Origin: JADJPO01 sp963724535
GTDB lineage: Bacteria > Actinomycetota > Actinomycetes > Actinomycetales > Kineosporiaceae
DNA length: 64,000 bases
Assembly: GCA_963724535.1 (NCBI GenBank)
Contig: CAVRVD010000017.1
Location: 124,001-188,000, forward strand
Reading direction: 5' to 3'
The position numbers and the translations under genes are program-made. The notes under the pieces were generated by a model that saw nothing but the letters and a program-made list of their open reading frames with translations, had not been told where the DNA came from and did no database searches. Positions 35,052 through 44,500 of the stretch are shown in pieces. Numbering within the stretch: position 1 is the first letter of the stretch; each line of letters starts with the position of its first letter.

Positions 35052-35351
35052 CGGCCCTCCTCCCACCTGTTGGCCCGACAACGGGCAGCTCGGGTCCAGC
35101 GAACCAATCATGTGGATCAGGGCGAAAGGTTCATACACCCTGCACGCCGCATATCTGACATCGAGACCGGCTGGACAGGGCCGGGACGACACCGCGCCCA
35201 GCGGGCCGCTCGATGCCGTCGGTCGGGGTGACCTAGGCTGAGCCGTCAGCCCTCGGCCCGGGGGACGGTGGGTCGGGCAGACGATCCGGGGTCGGCGACA
35301 GGTCGAGCGGGACGCGTCGACGACGGTTGGCGTGGAAGCGAGGGAGCGGAC
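35052..35351. other. Intergenic region, 300 bp, upstream of the PAC2 gene
   Basis: It contains the ribosome-binding site of the livG fragment and, at about 35105-35165, a stretch visibly richer in A and T than its surroundings, probably a promoter. No convincing -35/-10 pair could be fixed on either strand. No gene seen. Confidence 0.4.
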
Positions 35352-36215
35352 GTGAACGAGCGGTCGTCGTTGCCGGCGCTGCGCGACGCGGTCATGCTCG
35401 CCGCCTTCGAGGGCTGGAACGACGCCGGGGAGGCAGCCAGTGGGGCTGTGGCCCACCTGCAGCGGGTCTGGCAGGCCGAGCTGGTCACCGAGCTGGACCC
35501 GGAGGACTACCACGACTTCCAGGTGAACCGGCCGGTGGTCAGCCTGACCGAGGACGGCGAGCGCCACCTGACCTGGCCGACGACCCGGATCTACCGCGCC
35601 CGCCCGCCCGGCACCGAACGCGACCTCGTCCTGGTCTGCGGGGTGGAGCCGAGCATGCGATGGCGGGCCTACGTCGCCGAGCTGCTCGGCATCGCCGACG
35701 CGCTGGAGGTGCAGACCCTGATCACCCTGGCCGCGCTGCTGGCCGACGTCCCACACACCCGGCCGATCCCGATCACCGGGACCAGCGAGGACCCTGGCCT
35801 GCAGCAGCGCATGGGTGTGGAGTCGTCGACCTATGAGGGCGCAACCGGGATCGTCGGGGTGTTCCAGGACGGCGCAGCGGAGTCGGGTCTGTCCGGGCTG
35901 TCGTTGTGGGCCGCGGTCCCCCACTACGTCGGCCAGCCCCCCTCGCCCAAGGCCACGCTGGCCCTGCTCCGGCGGATCGAGGAGGCCCTGGACCTGACCG
36001 TTCCGCTCGAGGACCTGCCCGAGGACGCCCGGGCCTGGGAGCACGGGGTGGACGAACTCGCCGAGGAGGACGGCGAGATCAGCGCCTACGTGCGGCAGCT
36101 CGAGGACGCCAAGGACACCGCCGATCTTCCCGAGGCGAGCGGTGAGGCGATTGCCCGCGAGTTCGAGCGCTACCTGCGCCGGCGCGGCGGCGAGCCCGGT
36201 CAGGCGGGCGGCTGA
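35352..36215 (+). CDS. PAC2 family protein, 287 aa
   Basis: Belongs to the PAC2 family, related to eukaryotic proteasome assembly chaperones and common near proteasome and metH genes in actinobacteria. Conserved parts are VMLAAFEGWNDAGEAASGAV, LDPEDYHDFQVNRPVV, LVLVCGVEPSMRWRAYVAEL, HTRPIPITGTSED and the SLWAAVPHYVGQPPSPKATL loop. The C-terminus is acidic and helical. GTG 35352 has GGGAG at good spacing. Whether the bacterial protein really assists proteasome assembly is not shown; the link is by family and location only. Confidence 0.9.
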   Translation: MNERSSLPALRDAVMLAAFEGWNDAGEAASGAVAHLQRVWQAELVTELDPEDYHDFQVNRPVVSLTEDGERHLTWPTTRIYRARPPGTERDLVLVCGVEPSMRWRAYVAELLGIADALEVQTLITLAALLADVPHTRPIPITGTSEDPGLQQRMGVESSTYEGATGIVGVFQDGAAESGLSGLSLWAAVPHYVGQPPSPKATLALLRRIEEALDLTVPLEDLPEDARAWEHGVDELAEEDGEISAYVRQLEDAKDTADLPEASGEAIAREFERYLRRRGGEPGQAGG

Positions 36216-36239
36216 CCGCCAGCGGCCGACACTGGAGAC

Positions 36240-36762
36240 ATGACGACTCCGGACCAAGATCAGCAGACCCGCGATCCTGAGCAGCGGGGCGAGCAGGCCC
36301 AGCACGTACCGGTGGCCGCGACGAGCCGGTTTCGTCTCGTCGCGCCCCGATGGCGCCGACACCCCGGCGTGCGCTCCGCACGGTCAGCTCACGACGGGCG
36401 AGCGGGCGGCCGATCGGATGCGCAACGGGATGGGCTCGTGGACCTTCGTCTTCTGCTCGTTGGCCTTCCTGGCGCTCTGGATGGGATACAACGGCAGGCG
36501 AGGGTTCGACCCGTACCCGTTCATCCTGCTGAACCTCGTGTTGTCGTGCGTGGCGGCCATGCAGGGAGCGATCCTGCTGATTGCCGCCCGCCGTAGTGAC
36601 CAGATCTCCAGCGAGCTGGCAGTGCACGACTACCAGACCGACTCCCGCGCGGCGGAGGTCCTCGATCGGATGTCCGACGAGCTGGGTCTACTCCGCGCGG
36701 AGCACGCCCGGCTGACCGCGATGGTGGCGGCAATGGGCACGCCGGGCCCGCCGCCTCGCTGA
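36240..36762 (+). pseudogene. DUF1003 membrane protein, frameshifted
   Basis: The ATG at 36240 has GGAG upstream and encodes a polar N-terminus ending RRHPGVRSA in one frame. At about 36370-36390 the family homology moves to the next frame: HGQLTTGERAADRMRNGMGS, then two helices (FVFCSLAFLALWMGY and FILLNLVLSCVAAMQGAILL) and a coiled C-terminus. This is the normal DUF1003 order, so one base has been gained or lost. If translation starts instead at ATG 36418, a 114-aa product lacking the N-terminus is made. Function of the family unknown. Confidence 0.75.
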
Positions 36763-36866
36763 CCAGTGGGCCCGTGGTCTCTCAGCGCCCTATCAGCCGC
36801 GCGATGCACAGTGGTGGCAGAGCCGTCGAACACCTCGCTCGCGGCCACGTGGAACGGGAGAGCACG

Positions 36867-37217
36867 ATGGAACGCGGATACGACAGGTTCGACCTTCTGA
36901 CCGGTCTGTTCGGCCTGCTCATCGCCTTGGCCCTCCTCGGTGCCCTCGTTGTCGCCGCGGTGCTTCTCTGGCGTCGTTTCGCGCCCGGGGCCGCCGAACG
37001 ACAGCAGCAGCTCGGCGCCGTCTCCCCAGCGGCCACCTTCAGGCATCCGTCGGCCATGGCCGAGCAGACCCTGGCCGAACGACTGGCCCGCGGAGAGATC
37101 GATGTCATCGACTACGAGGAGCGGATCGCTGCGTTGCGACGCAACCTCCCCGCCGTCGACGCCTCGACCGCGAGCCCGCCGGCCGGGAGTCCACCACCGC
37201 CCCCGTCCTCTTCCTGA
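36867..37217 (+). CDS. SHOCT-domain membrane protein, 116 aa
   Basis: One N-terminal helix (FDLLTGLFGLLIALALLGAL) is followed by a linker and a SHOCT motif, LAERLARGEIDVIDYEERIAA, then a Pro-rich tail. SHOCT domains are short C-terminal modules found in many small membrane proteins, thought to aid oligomerisation. The ATG at 36867 has GGGAG 7 nt upstream. It precedes the lipid/membrane gene set at 37.4-39.8 kb. Confidence 0.85.
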   Translation: MERGYDRFDLLTGLFGLLIALALLGALVVAAVLLWRRFAPGAAERQQQLGAVSPAATFRHPSAMAEQTLAERLARGEIDVIDYEERIAALRRNLPAVDASTASPPAGSPPPPPSSS

Positions 37218-37418
37218 GACGACAGGCCGCCGCTGACCCCGTCACCCAGGCAGTCATGGATCCGGTCCTTCACCGTGACCTTCGCCAACGGGACGTCCTC
37301 CCCCGCTGGGCCGGGCCAAGGCCGTTTCTGCGGGGTAGGACCTATGGTCAGCCTGGGGTTGGCCGGCGCCGGCGCCGTGAGCCGGAGCGCGGCCTGCGGT
37401 ATCGGGCATCCTGTGCCG

Positions 37419-38471
37419 ATGGCCGACAGTGCAGCCGCCCCCGTCGGGGCGGCGAGGGTTCCCGTGCTGAGGGTCGCTCTCATCCTGATCAGCCTGTTCC
37501 TGGCCGTTCATCTGGTCATCCCGCAGGTCGCCGGCCTCGAGGCCACGGGCAAGCGGCTGGCCGACGGGAGTTGGTGGCTCCTCGGCCTCGCGCTCGTCCT
37601 GGAGATGGTGAGCTTCGCCGCGTACGGCGAGCTGACACGCTCGGTCCTCGCCTCCGGTGGGACGGAGATCGGTCGATGGCTGGTCCAGCAGGTCACCATG
37701 GTCGGGACCTCCCTGGGCAAGACCCTGCCGGGTGGGTCCGCGCCCGCCACCGCTGTGATCGTCAAGGCCCTGGTCGGGCGCGGCGTTCCGGGTCCGGCCG
37801 CCGTGGCCGGCATGGCAGCTGCCGGCGTGCTCTCCTCAGCGGTGCTGGGCGTCCTGCTCATCCCGTCGTCCCTGGCAGCGCTCGGATCGGGTGAGGGAAC
37901 CGGAATCGTCCTGGGCGCCCTGGGCGCAGCCCTGGTGGTGGTCGCCGCCGCCGGACTGATCCCGGTGGCCGTGCGGGCACCCGACCGGGTCGGCGGATGG
38001 ACGGGCCGGCTGCTGCGGCCCCTCGCCAGGGGGCCGGTGGGCCGGTGGGTGGACCCGGACGTCGTCGCAGCCTGGGTGGCGACCGGACTGCGGTCGCTGC
38101 GCGGCCTGGCAACCAACCGTCGAGCACTCGCCGTCGCCGGCGGATGGGCGACGCTGAACTGGCTCGCCGACCTGGCCGTGCTGCTGGTCCTGGCCATCTC
38201 CTTCGGCGTGGAGTCGGCGCTGCTGACGGTGCCCTTGGTCTACATCATCGGCCAGCTCGCCGCGGCCGTCCCGCTGACCCCCGGCGGAGTGGGCGTGGTG
38301 GAGACCGTCATGATCGGCACTCTGACCGCCGCCGGCTCGTCGGCGGCCTCCGCCACCGCAGCGGTCCTCGGGTGGCGCCTGGTCAGCCACTGGCTGCCGA
38401 TCCTGGTCGGGTTGGCCCTGCTGCCCGCCCTCCTTCGCCAACCCGTCGACCGGGGCGGAGCCGCGCCGTGA
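37419..38471 (+). CDS. LPG-synthase-TM (UPF0104)-like membrane protein
   Basis: A 350-aa protein with about eight helices, of the lysylphosphatidylglycerol-synthetase transmembrane/AglD-like flippase family. The diagnostic parts are TSLGKTLPGGSAPATAVIVK early on and the C-terminal VPLTPGGVGVVETVMIGTL. Such proteins move or modify membrane lipids or polyprenyl-linked sugars. I prefer ATG 37419 (MADSAAAP); a GTG lies two codons earlier and neither has a clear ribosome site. It overlaps the DedA gene by 4 nt. Confidence 0.85.
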   Translation: MADSAAAPVGAARVPVLRVALILISLFLAVHLVIPQVAGLEATGKRLADGSWWLLGLALVLEMVSFAAYGELTRSVLASGGTEIGRWLVQQVTMVGTSLGKTLPGGSAPATAVIVKALVGRGVPGPAAVAGMAAAGVLSSAVLGVLLIPSSLAALGSGEGTGIVLGALGAALVVVAAAGLIPVAVRAPDRVGGWTGRLLRPLARGPVGRWVDPDVVAAWVATGLRSLRGLATNRRALAVAGGWATLNWLADLAVLLVLAISFGVESALLTVPLVYIIGQLAAAVPLTPGGVGVVETVMIGTLTAAGSSAASATAAVLGWRLVSHWLPILVGLALLPALLRQPVDRGGAAP

Positions 38472-39088
38472 GCTCGGTGATGGACGCCCTCGTCGCTATG
38501 CCGCCGTGGCTGGTTCTGGCTCTGGTGTTCGCCCTGCCCGCGCTCGAGGCGTCGGTCTTCGTCGGACTCGTGGTCCCGGGAGAGATCGCCGTGGTGCTCG
38601 GCGGCGTGGTCGCCCATGGCGGCGGCGTGCCGCTCTGGGCAGTCATCGTCGCCGCGGCGGCCGGTGCCGCCGTGGGCGACCAGGTCGGGTTCCTCGTCGG
38701 GCGTCGATTCGGCACCGCCCTGCTCGAGCGGGTTCCGGCACGGCTTCGAGGATCCGGTGACCTCGACCGCGCCCTGTCCCTGGTCCGCCGTCGAGGCGCC
38801 GTCGCGGTGGTGCTCGGCCGGTGGGCCGCAGCACTGCGTGCCCTCGTCCCGGGAATAGCGGGCATGAGCGGGATGGCACAAGCCCGGTTCACGCTGGCCA
38901 ATGTGGCCGGCGGGTCGGTCTGGGCGGCCACCGTCGCTGTCCTCGGATTCGCCGCCGGCGCCTCCTACCGCTCGCTGGAGCAACGTCTCGGGTACGCCAG
39001 CGAAGCGGTCCTGGCCATCGCCGTGCTGGCACTCGTGGTCTGGCTGGTGCGGAACCGGCGCGTCCGAACCGAGGGCGGACCATCATGA
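38468..39088 (+). CDS. DedA/SNARE-associated family membrane protein
   Basis: 206 aa, with the family hallmarks VPGEIAVVLGGVVAHGGG, GAAVGDQVGFLVGRRFG and the Arg-containing VLGRWAAALRALVPGIAGMS. DedA proteins are linked to phospholipid or undecaprenyl-phosphate recycling and to membrane potential, and they resist cationic peptides. The GTG overlaps the upstream stop (GTGA) and its own stop overlaps the next ATG, so it is part of a three-gene translation unit. Confidence 0.92.
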   Translation: MSSVMDALVAMPPWLVLALVFALPALEASVFVGLVVPGEIAVVLGGVVAHGGGVPLWAVIVAAAAGAAVGDQVGFLVGRRFGTALLERVPARLRGSGDLDRALSLVRRRGAVAVVLGRWAAALRALVPGIAGMSGMAQARFTLANVAGGSVWAATVAVLGFAAGASYRSLEQRLGYASEAVLAIAVLALVVWLVRNRRVRTEGGPS

Positions 39089-39750
39089 CGGAGTCGGGAC
39101 TGCCGAGCACTGGGCACGAACGCCGATGGCCGGCAACCGTTACCGTCGCCGCGGTCCTGGGCCTGCAGCTGGCCCTGCCGAGCGAGGTGACCTCGGCGGC
39201 CTGGTGGCTGCTTCCGGCTCTCGAGGCGGCGCTGCTCATACCCGTGGCGGCCGCCAACCCGATGCAGCTGAAGCGGGACACCCCCTGGCTGCGTGGGGCG
39301 GCGCTGGCACTCACCGGGGTACTGGCCGCGGCCAACGCGGTGCACCTCATCCGGCTGATCGCCGTCCTGGTCTCGGGCAGCCAGATGGCCCCCCGCACCC
39401 TGGTTCAGGCCGCACTTCTGATCTGGGTGACCAACGTGGCCACTACCGCCCTGGCACTGTGGGAGATCGACGCCGGTGGTCCGTTCGCGCGCGACCTCCG
39501 CCATGCCCGCCCGCGAGAACGCCCGGACCTGCTCTTCCCGCAGCTGACCGGTGTCCCGGGCTGGGACGCCGCCACGTGGCGACCCTCCTTCGTCGACTAC
39601 CTCTTCGTGGCCTTCACCTGCGCCACGGCGTTCAGCCCGACCGACACCCTGCCGCTGTCGGCGCGGGCCAAGTTCGTCATGACCGTCTCGGCAGGCGTCT
39701 CCCTGCTCACCCTGGCCGTCGTCGCCGCCCGCGCGGTGAACATCCTCTGA
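39085..39750 (+). CDS. Membrane protein, 221 aa, DUF1345-like C-terminus
   Basis: Five or six helices. The C-terminal part SFVDYLFVAFTCATAFSPTD resembles DUF1345 proteins and the pore region of two-helix channels; I cannot decide between them. Basic and acidic loops RHARPRERPDLLFPQL and MQLKRDTPWLRG separate the helices. It is coupled to the DedA gene by an ATGA overlap. Confidence 0.75.
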   Translation: MTESGLPSTGHERRWPATVTVAAVLGLQLALPSEVTSAAWWLLPALEAALLIPVAAANPMQLKRDTPWLRGAALALTGVLAAANAVHLIRLIAVLVSGSQMAPRTLVQAALLIWVTNVATTALALWEIDAGGPFARDLRHARPRERPDLLFPQLTGVPGWDAATWRPSFVDYLFVAFTCATAFSPTDTLPLSARAKFVMTVSAGVSLLTLAVVAARAVNIL

Positions 39751-39954
39751 GCGCCTGTCTCGGCTGTCGGGAGTAGTCGTTCGGCGTGGCGTGGGAGTGA
39801 AGCTTCCAGGTCCTGTCGCCCTCATGTCACGACGCCTTGCCCGACCACGAACCGCCTGAGGTCAATGACAGGCTCTCAGACACGACGCGGTCGCGGTCCG
39901 CGGGCTGAGCCAACTCGAGTGAGGCTAAGCCGAAGCGGCGATCGGCCCCGCTGT

Positions 39955-39960
39955 TACGTT
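39955..39960 (+). promoter_or_regulatory. -10 hexamer TACGTT, leaderless start of the PEP-synthase-like gene
   Basis: TACGTT ends 6 nt before the ATG at 39967. The 39751-39954 gap shows nothing else. Confidence 0.45.
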
Positions 39961-39966
39961 CAGCGG

Positions 39967-42406
39967 ATGGGTGCACTCACGGTGCAACTGCGAGACCCGG
40001 CCGCCGTTGACCTCGCCGTCGCGGGCGGGAAGGCAGCGGGCTTGGGCAAGCTGGTCCGCGCGGGTTTCAGCGTTCCGGACGGGTTCGTGGTGACGACCGC
40101 TGCCTATCGTCTCGCCGTGGGCGCCCTCCCCGGCCCCCTCACGCCCGCCGGGGTCGCCGCCGGCCCGGTTCCCGACCGGGTATCCCGGGCCATCCACCAG
40201 GCGTACGCCGACCTCGGGGCCGGCCTGGTCGCGGTCCGCTCGAGTGCCACCGCCGAGGATCTTCCCGGTGCGGCGTTCGCTGGACAGCAGGACTCGGTTC
40301 TGGGTGTCGTCGGCCCGCAGGAGGTGGTGAACGCCGTTCGGACCTGCTGGGCATCCCTGTGGGGCGATCGCGCCGTCGCGTACCGGGAGCGGCTGGGGAT
40401 CGTCCCCGAGACCGTCGCCATGGCGGTGGTGGTCCAGCGGATGGTCGACGCTGACTTCGCCGGGGTGATGTTCACCGCGAATCCCATCACCGGATCGCGC
40501 CAGGACGTGGTGATCGACTCCAGTCCGGGTCTGGGTGAGGCGGTGGTTTCCGGGCTGGTGACCCCGGACCACGCGGTCATCGACGGCAGCGGCCGCATCG
40601 TGGAGCGCAGGCCCGGCCGCGCGGAGGTCGTCATCACCCTCGCCGCCACGGGCGGGACGACCCAGGAACCGGCCGACCCCGAAGCCCCGGTACCCGCGCT
40701 CGACGCGGTGGCCCTGACCGGGCTGGCCGCCACCGGACGCGAGATCGCTGCTCACTTCGCCGGGCCGGTGGACGTCGAATGGGCCATCGGCCGCGACGGT
40801 GCGGCCATCCTGCAGGCCCGCCCCATGACCGCGCTGCCGCCACCACCGCGGAGCCTGAATCGCCTCCAGCGCAGCGTCGGACCCGTGATCCTCGAGCTGC
40901 TGCCGCGGCGCCCGCGCCCGATGGAGCTCACCGTCTGGACCCTGCCGGCGGTGGGCTCGGTGATCGAAGAGCTGGTCCGCGGACTGTTCGGCGCGCAGCT
41001 GCGCTTCGCCGACATGCTGCCCAGCCGTGACGGGGTGGTGACCGAGTTCGTCCCCCCGAGCCCACGACCGACCTGGCGCACGCCGCTGTGCGTGTGGCAC
41101 ACGTTCGCCAGGACCACGCGCAACCCCGCAGGCTGGGCCGACGACCCGCTCGCCCGGCGGCACGACACGCAGTCGCAAGCCCTGGCGGCCTTGGAGCCGC
41201 AGCGACTGACCTGGAGGGAGCTGGTGTCGGTTCCTCCACGAGCGGCCGCGACGACCAGCCTGGTGGCGACCATCCGCGTCGCCTACATCCCCGGCGCCGC
41301 CGCCGCGTCGTCACGGCTCAGTCTGGCCTTGCGTCTGCTCGGTCTGAGTCGCCACTTCAGCGACATCGTCGCCGGGGCGCCAACGGGCACCCGCCAGGCC
41401 AATGATCAGCTGCTCGCGATCGCCGAACAGATCCGCGCCGACCCCGTGCTGGCGCAAGCGTGGCTGAGCCGGGACCCGGACGAGCTGGTGGGCTTCGTCG
41501 CCACCGACCCCGCTGCCCGGGTCGTGCGCGCCCGGCTGTCCAGCTTCCTGGAGCAGTACGGTCACCGGGAGACCTCCAGCGTGCTGCTGCTCGACCCGAC
41601 GTGGGGTGAGCGCCCCGCTACCGTGCTCGGGATCATCTCGGTCCTGGTCCGCGAGCCGGCCGGGGGCACGGAAGGCGATGATGCGTCCGCGGCCGCACTG
41701 GCCGAGGTCCTGGCCCACCCCCTGGTCCGTCGCTTGCGCCTGGCGCGGCCGGCTGCGCCGGCTCGCCACGGTCGCCCGCGCGGGAGTGGCAGCGCGGGAG
41801 GACACGCACCTGGCGGGCTCACGCCAGCTCACCGTCGTCCGCACGACCGTGCTCGAGGTGGGCCATCGCCTGGCCCGGCACGGCTGGCTGGCCGACCCGC
41901 ACGATGTGTGGTTCCTCCTCTGGCAGGACGTGGCCGATCTCCCCGATCCCTCGATGGCCGATCCTGATCCGCAGCTCCGGCAGCGGGCTCGGCGACGGCG
42001 GCGGGCCTACGACGAACTCGCAGCCAGTCCCCTCATCGCCACCACCACGCTCTACCCGGATCGCGTCCGAGGCGCTGGCGACGCCCTGGTGAGCGGCACT
42101 CCCGGCGGTGGCGGCCGGGCCAGTGGGGCGGTCCGGGTGATTCACGGACCCGACGAGTTCGTCACCCTGGCTCCGGGCGAGGTGCTGGTGGCGCCAGGCA
42201 CCAACCCATCCTGGACCCCGCTCTTCGCCAGGGCCAGCGCCGTGGTCGTCGATCACGGCGGCCCCGGGTCACACGCGGCAGTCGTCGCCCGCGAGTACCG
42301 TCTCCCGCTCGTCGTGGGCACCGCCACCGGCACGTCGGTGCTGACAACGGGAACGCCCGTCGTCGTCGATGGCGACCATGGCCTCGTCCTGCCGGCTGCG
42401 GACTGA
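39967..42406 (+). pseudogene. PEP-synthase/rifampicin-phosphotransferase-like protein, frameshifted
   Basis: An ATP-grasp plus phospho-His enzyme of the PpsA/PPDK/Rph group, about 810 residues in total. Frame one has the ATP-grasp N-terminus (VAVRSSATAEDLPGAAFAGQ, then DFAGVMFTANPITGSRQDV) and the middle domain with DVEWAIGRDGAAILQARPMT. Near 41740-41757, after LAEVLAHPLVRRLRLA, homology shifts frame to LRRLATVARAGVAAREDTHL. This continues to the swivelling His domain GGPGSHAAVVAREYRLPLVV with its catalytic His, and stops at 42406. The length and three-domain order fit rifampicin phosphotransferases better than PpsA (which has an extra PEP-binding barrel). It works only if the frameshift is a sequencing error. 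Confidence 0.78.
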
Positions 42407-42520
42407 GTAGCCCTCGCGGCCCGACACCTCCTCCGGGGCGGGTGAGCGTCGGACTGCGACCACCGCTCTCCCCCAGCCCTCTCAGCCCTCTCTCAGCACA
42501 GGCTCAGCCATACTCCGACG

Positions 42521-44500
42521 GTGGGCGTGGACCTGAGCGGAGTGCGGCGCAGGCGATGGCGCCGGATGGCGCCGGCAATGGTGATCATCTCCGTCGGAGC
42601 GGTGAACGTCGTCGACGGGCTGGTCCCCGCCCTCGGCAGGGAGATCGTCGAGCTGGCCCCCGCTCTGCGCATCCCCACGATCCCGGGCGCCCTGCCCACC
42701 TCCCGGGTCGCCGCGGTCGAGCTCGGCGTTGTGCTGCTCCTGGTCGGGCGCGGGCTGCTTCGCGGGTCGCGGACGGCGTGGGCGCTGGCGACCGGCGCAG
42801 CGGCGGTGGCGGCCCTGCTCCCCCTCGTGCGTGGCACCCTCACCGTGACCGGGCTGCTGTCCGCGGCGGCGCTGCTCCTGCTGCTGGGTACCCGGCGCTC
42901 CTACCGGTTCCGCCCACCGCGGCGGGAGCACCGCTGGTGGCTGCTGCCGGCGGGGCTGCTGGGCGGACTCGCGCTCTTCGCGATGGTGGGCTACGCCGAG
43001 ATCGACCAGCTCGCACCGGCGCCGATGTCCGAGCGCCTCACGGTGATCGCCCGGACCATGCTCTTCCTCCCGGGGAGAATCGACCAGGGGCACCGGCTGG
43101 TCGAGGCCTACGCAACGGCCCTGCAGGTCGGCCTGGGCATCGTGCTGGGCGTTCTGGTGCTGGCTCTGCGCCGACGCGTGCGCGATGACGAACCCGCCCG
43201 GGACGCCGTCCGGGACTTCGTCGTCCGCAACGGCAGAACCTCCACCGCCCCCCTGCTCGCCCTGCCGGACAACGTGCTGCTGCCGCTGTGTTCCGGCGAT
43301 GCCCTGGCCGCGGTCGGGATCCGCGGCGGGGTCGCAGTCTGCCACGGCGGGCCCGTCGCGATGCCGGGGCGGGAGGCCGAGGCGCTGGCCGAGCTGACCG
43401 CCTACTGCGAGGAGTCAGGGCTGACCCCCGCACTGCTGGCCGCCGACACCGCCGAGCGCAACCTGGCGACCGCCGCCGGCTACTCGGCGATGCAGATCGG
43501 CGTCGAGGCCGTGCTCGACGTCCCGTCGTTCTCCACCTCCGGCAAACGCCGCTCCAACGTGCGGCATTCGGTGTCCCGCGCTCGCCGTGAGGGGGTGAGC
43601 GTCGTCCGTTACGACACCTCCGCGCGCACCGCCACGCGTACGCGGCAGGTGGCGGCGGTCAGCGAGCAGTGGCTGCTCGACAAGGGCGGCCCGGAGCTCG
43701 GCTTCACCCTCGGCCGCTTCGACCCCGGACGGCTCGATGACCAGGAGGTCTACATCGCCGTCGAACAGGAGGGTGGTGAGGGCGAACACGTGGTCGCCTT
43801 CGTCACCTGGCTCCCGTACGACGAGGGTCGGGCCGCCGTCCTGGACCTGATGCGCAGAGCGCACCACTGCCCCCCGGGCGTGATGGAGCTGCTCGTGGTC
43901 GACAGCGTCGGTGACTTCGCCCGCCGTGGCCGGGTCAGGGCGAGCCTCGGCGGCGTGCCGCTGGCGACGACCGAGGACCGGGAGGGGCTCTCCCAGCGGC
44001 TGCTCGGGTGGTTGTACGAGCACGGCGGCGTCTACGAGGCGGCGGGGCTGTTCCGGTTCAAGGACAAGTCCGCCCCCGTCTGGGAACCGATGTGGCTGGC
44101 CTACCCCACGCGCGCGCACCTGCCCAAGGTGTCCGTTGCGGCCCTTCGGGCATTCCTGCCTCCCACCGCCGTCCGAGACGCCCTGCAGGCCCGACGAACA
44201 CGAGAGCAGGCAGCCGCGTGCGGCCGCTCGAGGAGATTGCCGCGCTCCGGGTCCTGGAGAGGAATCGGCGAAGGTGCCCCACGGCGCGCGGGTGAGGTGA
44301 CCGGGGTGGGCAGGTGGACCTCAGCGGGTGGCCGAGGTCAGAGCGACCCCGAGCAGGGCGTCGACCGCCTTGGCGGCCAGCGCGGGCGAACGGGGCACGT
44401 CACCCCCGTCGGCGAGGGCTCGGTCCACCCAGACGTCCACAGCGGCCAATGCGCCGGGGGCGTCGAGGTCGTCCGCCAGGCGCTCCCGGACGGTGGATAG
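42521..44500 (+). CDS. MprF-like protein: membrane domain plus DUF2156 domain
   Basis: The N-terminal half (1-230) has six or seven helices. The C-terminal half is DUF2156, the aminoacyl-phosphatidylglycerol transferase fold, with AVCHGGPVAMPGREAEALAE, GKRRSNVRHSVSRARREGVS and GLFRFKDKSAPVWEPMWLAY. It likely adds an amino acid to a lipid or similar acceptor, in keeping with the lipid genes upstream. The GTG at 42521 follows CATACT by 6 nt. Past about residue 565 the sequence stops looking like protein and overlaps the mshC 3' end by 180 bp. The true C-terminus may be near 44215-44300 with a frame change. Confidence 0.85.
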   Translation: MGVDLSGVRRRRWRRMAPAMVIISVGAVNVVDGLVPALGREIVELAPALRIPTIPGALPTSRVAAVELGVVLLLVGRGLLRGSRTAWALATGAAAVAALLPLVRGTLTVTGLLSAAALLLLLGTRRSYRFRPPRREHRWWLLPAGLLGGLALFAMVGYAEIDQLAPAPMSERLTVIARTMLFLPGRIDQGHRLVEAYATALQVGLGIVLGVLVLALRRRVRDDEPARDAVRDFVVRNGRTSTAPLLALPDNVLLPLCSGDALAAVGIRGGVAVCHGGPVAMPGREAEALAELTAYCEESGLTPALLAADTAERNLATAAGYSAMQIGVEAVLDVPSFSTSGKRRSNVRHSVSRARREGVSVVRYDTSARTATRTRQVAAVSEQWLLDKGGPELGFTLGRFDPGRLDDQEVYIAVEQEGGEGEHVVAFVTWLPYDEGRAAVLDLMRRAHHCPPGVMELLVVDSVGDFARRGRVRASLGGVPLATTEDREGLSQRLLGWLYEHGGVYEAAGLFRFKDKSAPVWEPMWLAYPTRAHLPKVSVAALRAFLPPTAVRDALQARRTREQAAACGRSRRLPRSGSWRGIGEGAPRRAGEVTGVGRWTSAGGRGQSDPEQGVDRLGGQRGRTGHVTPVGEGSVHPDVHSGQCAGGVEVVRQALPDGG

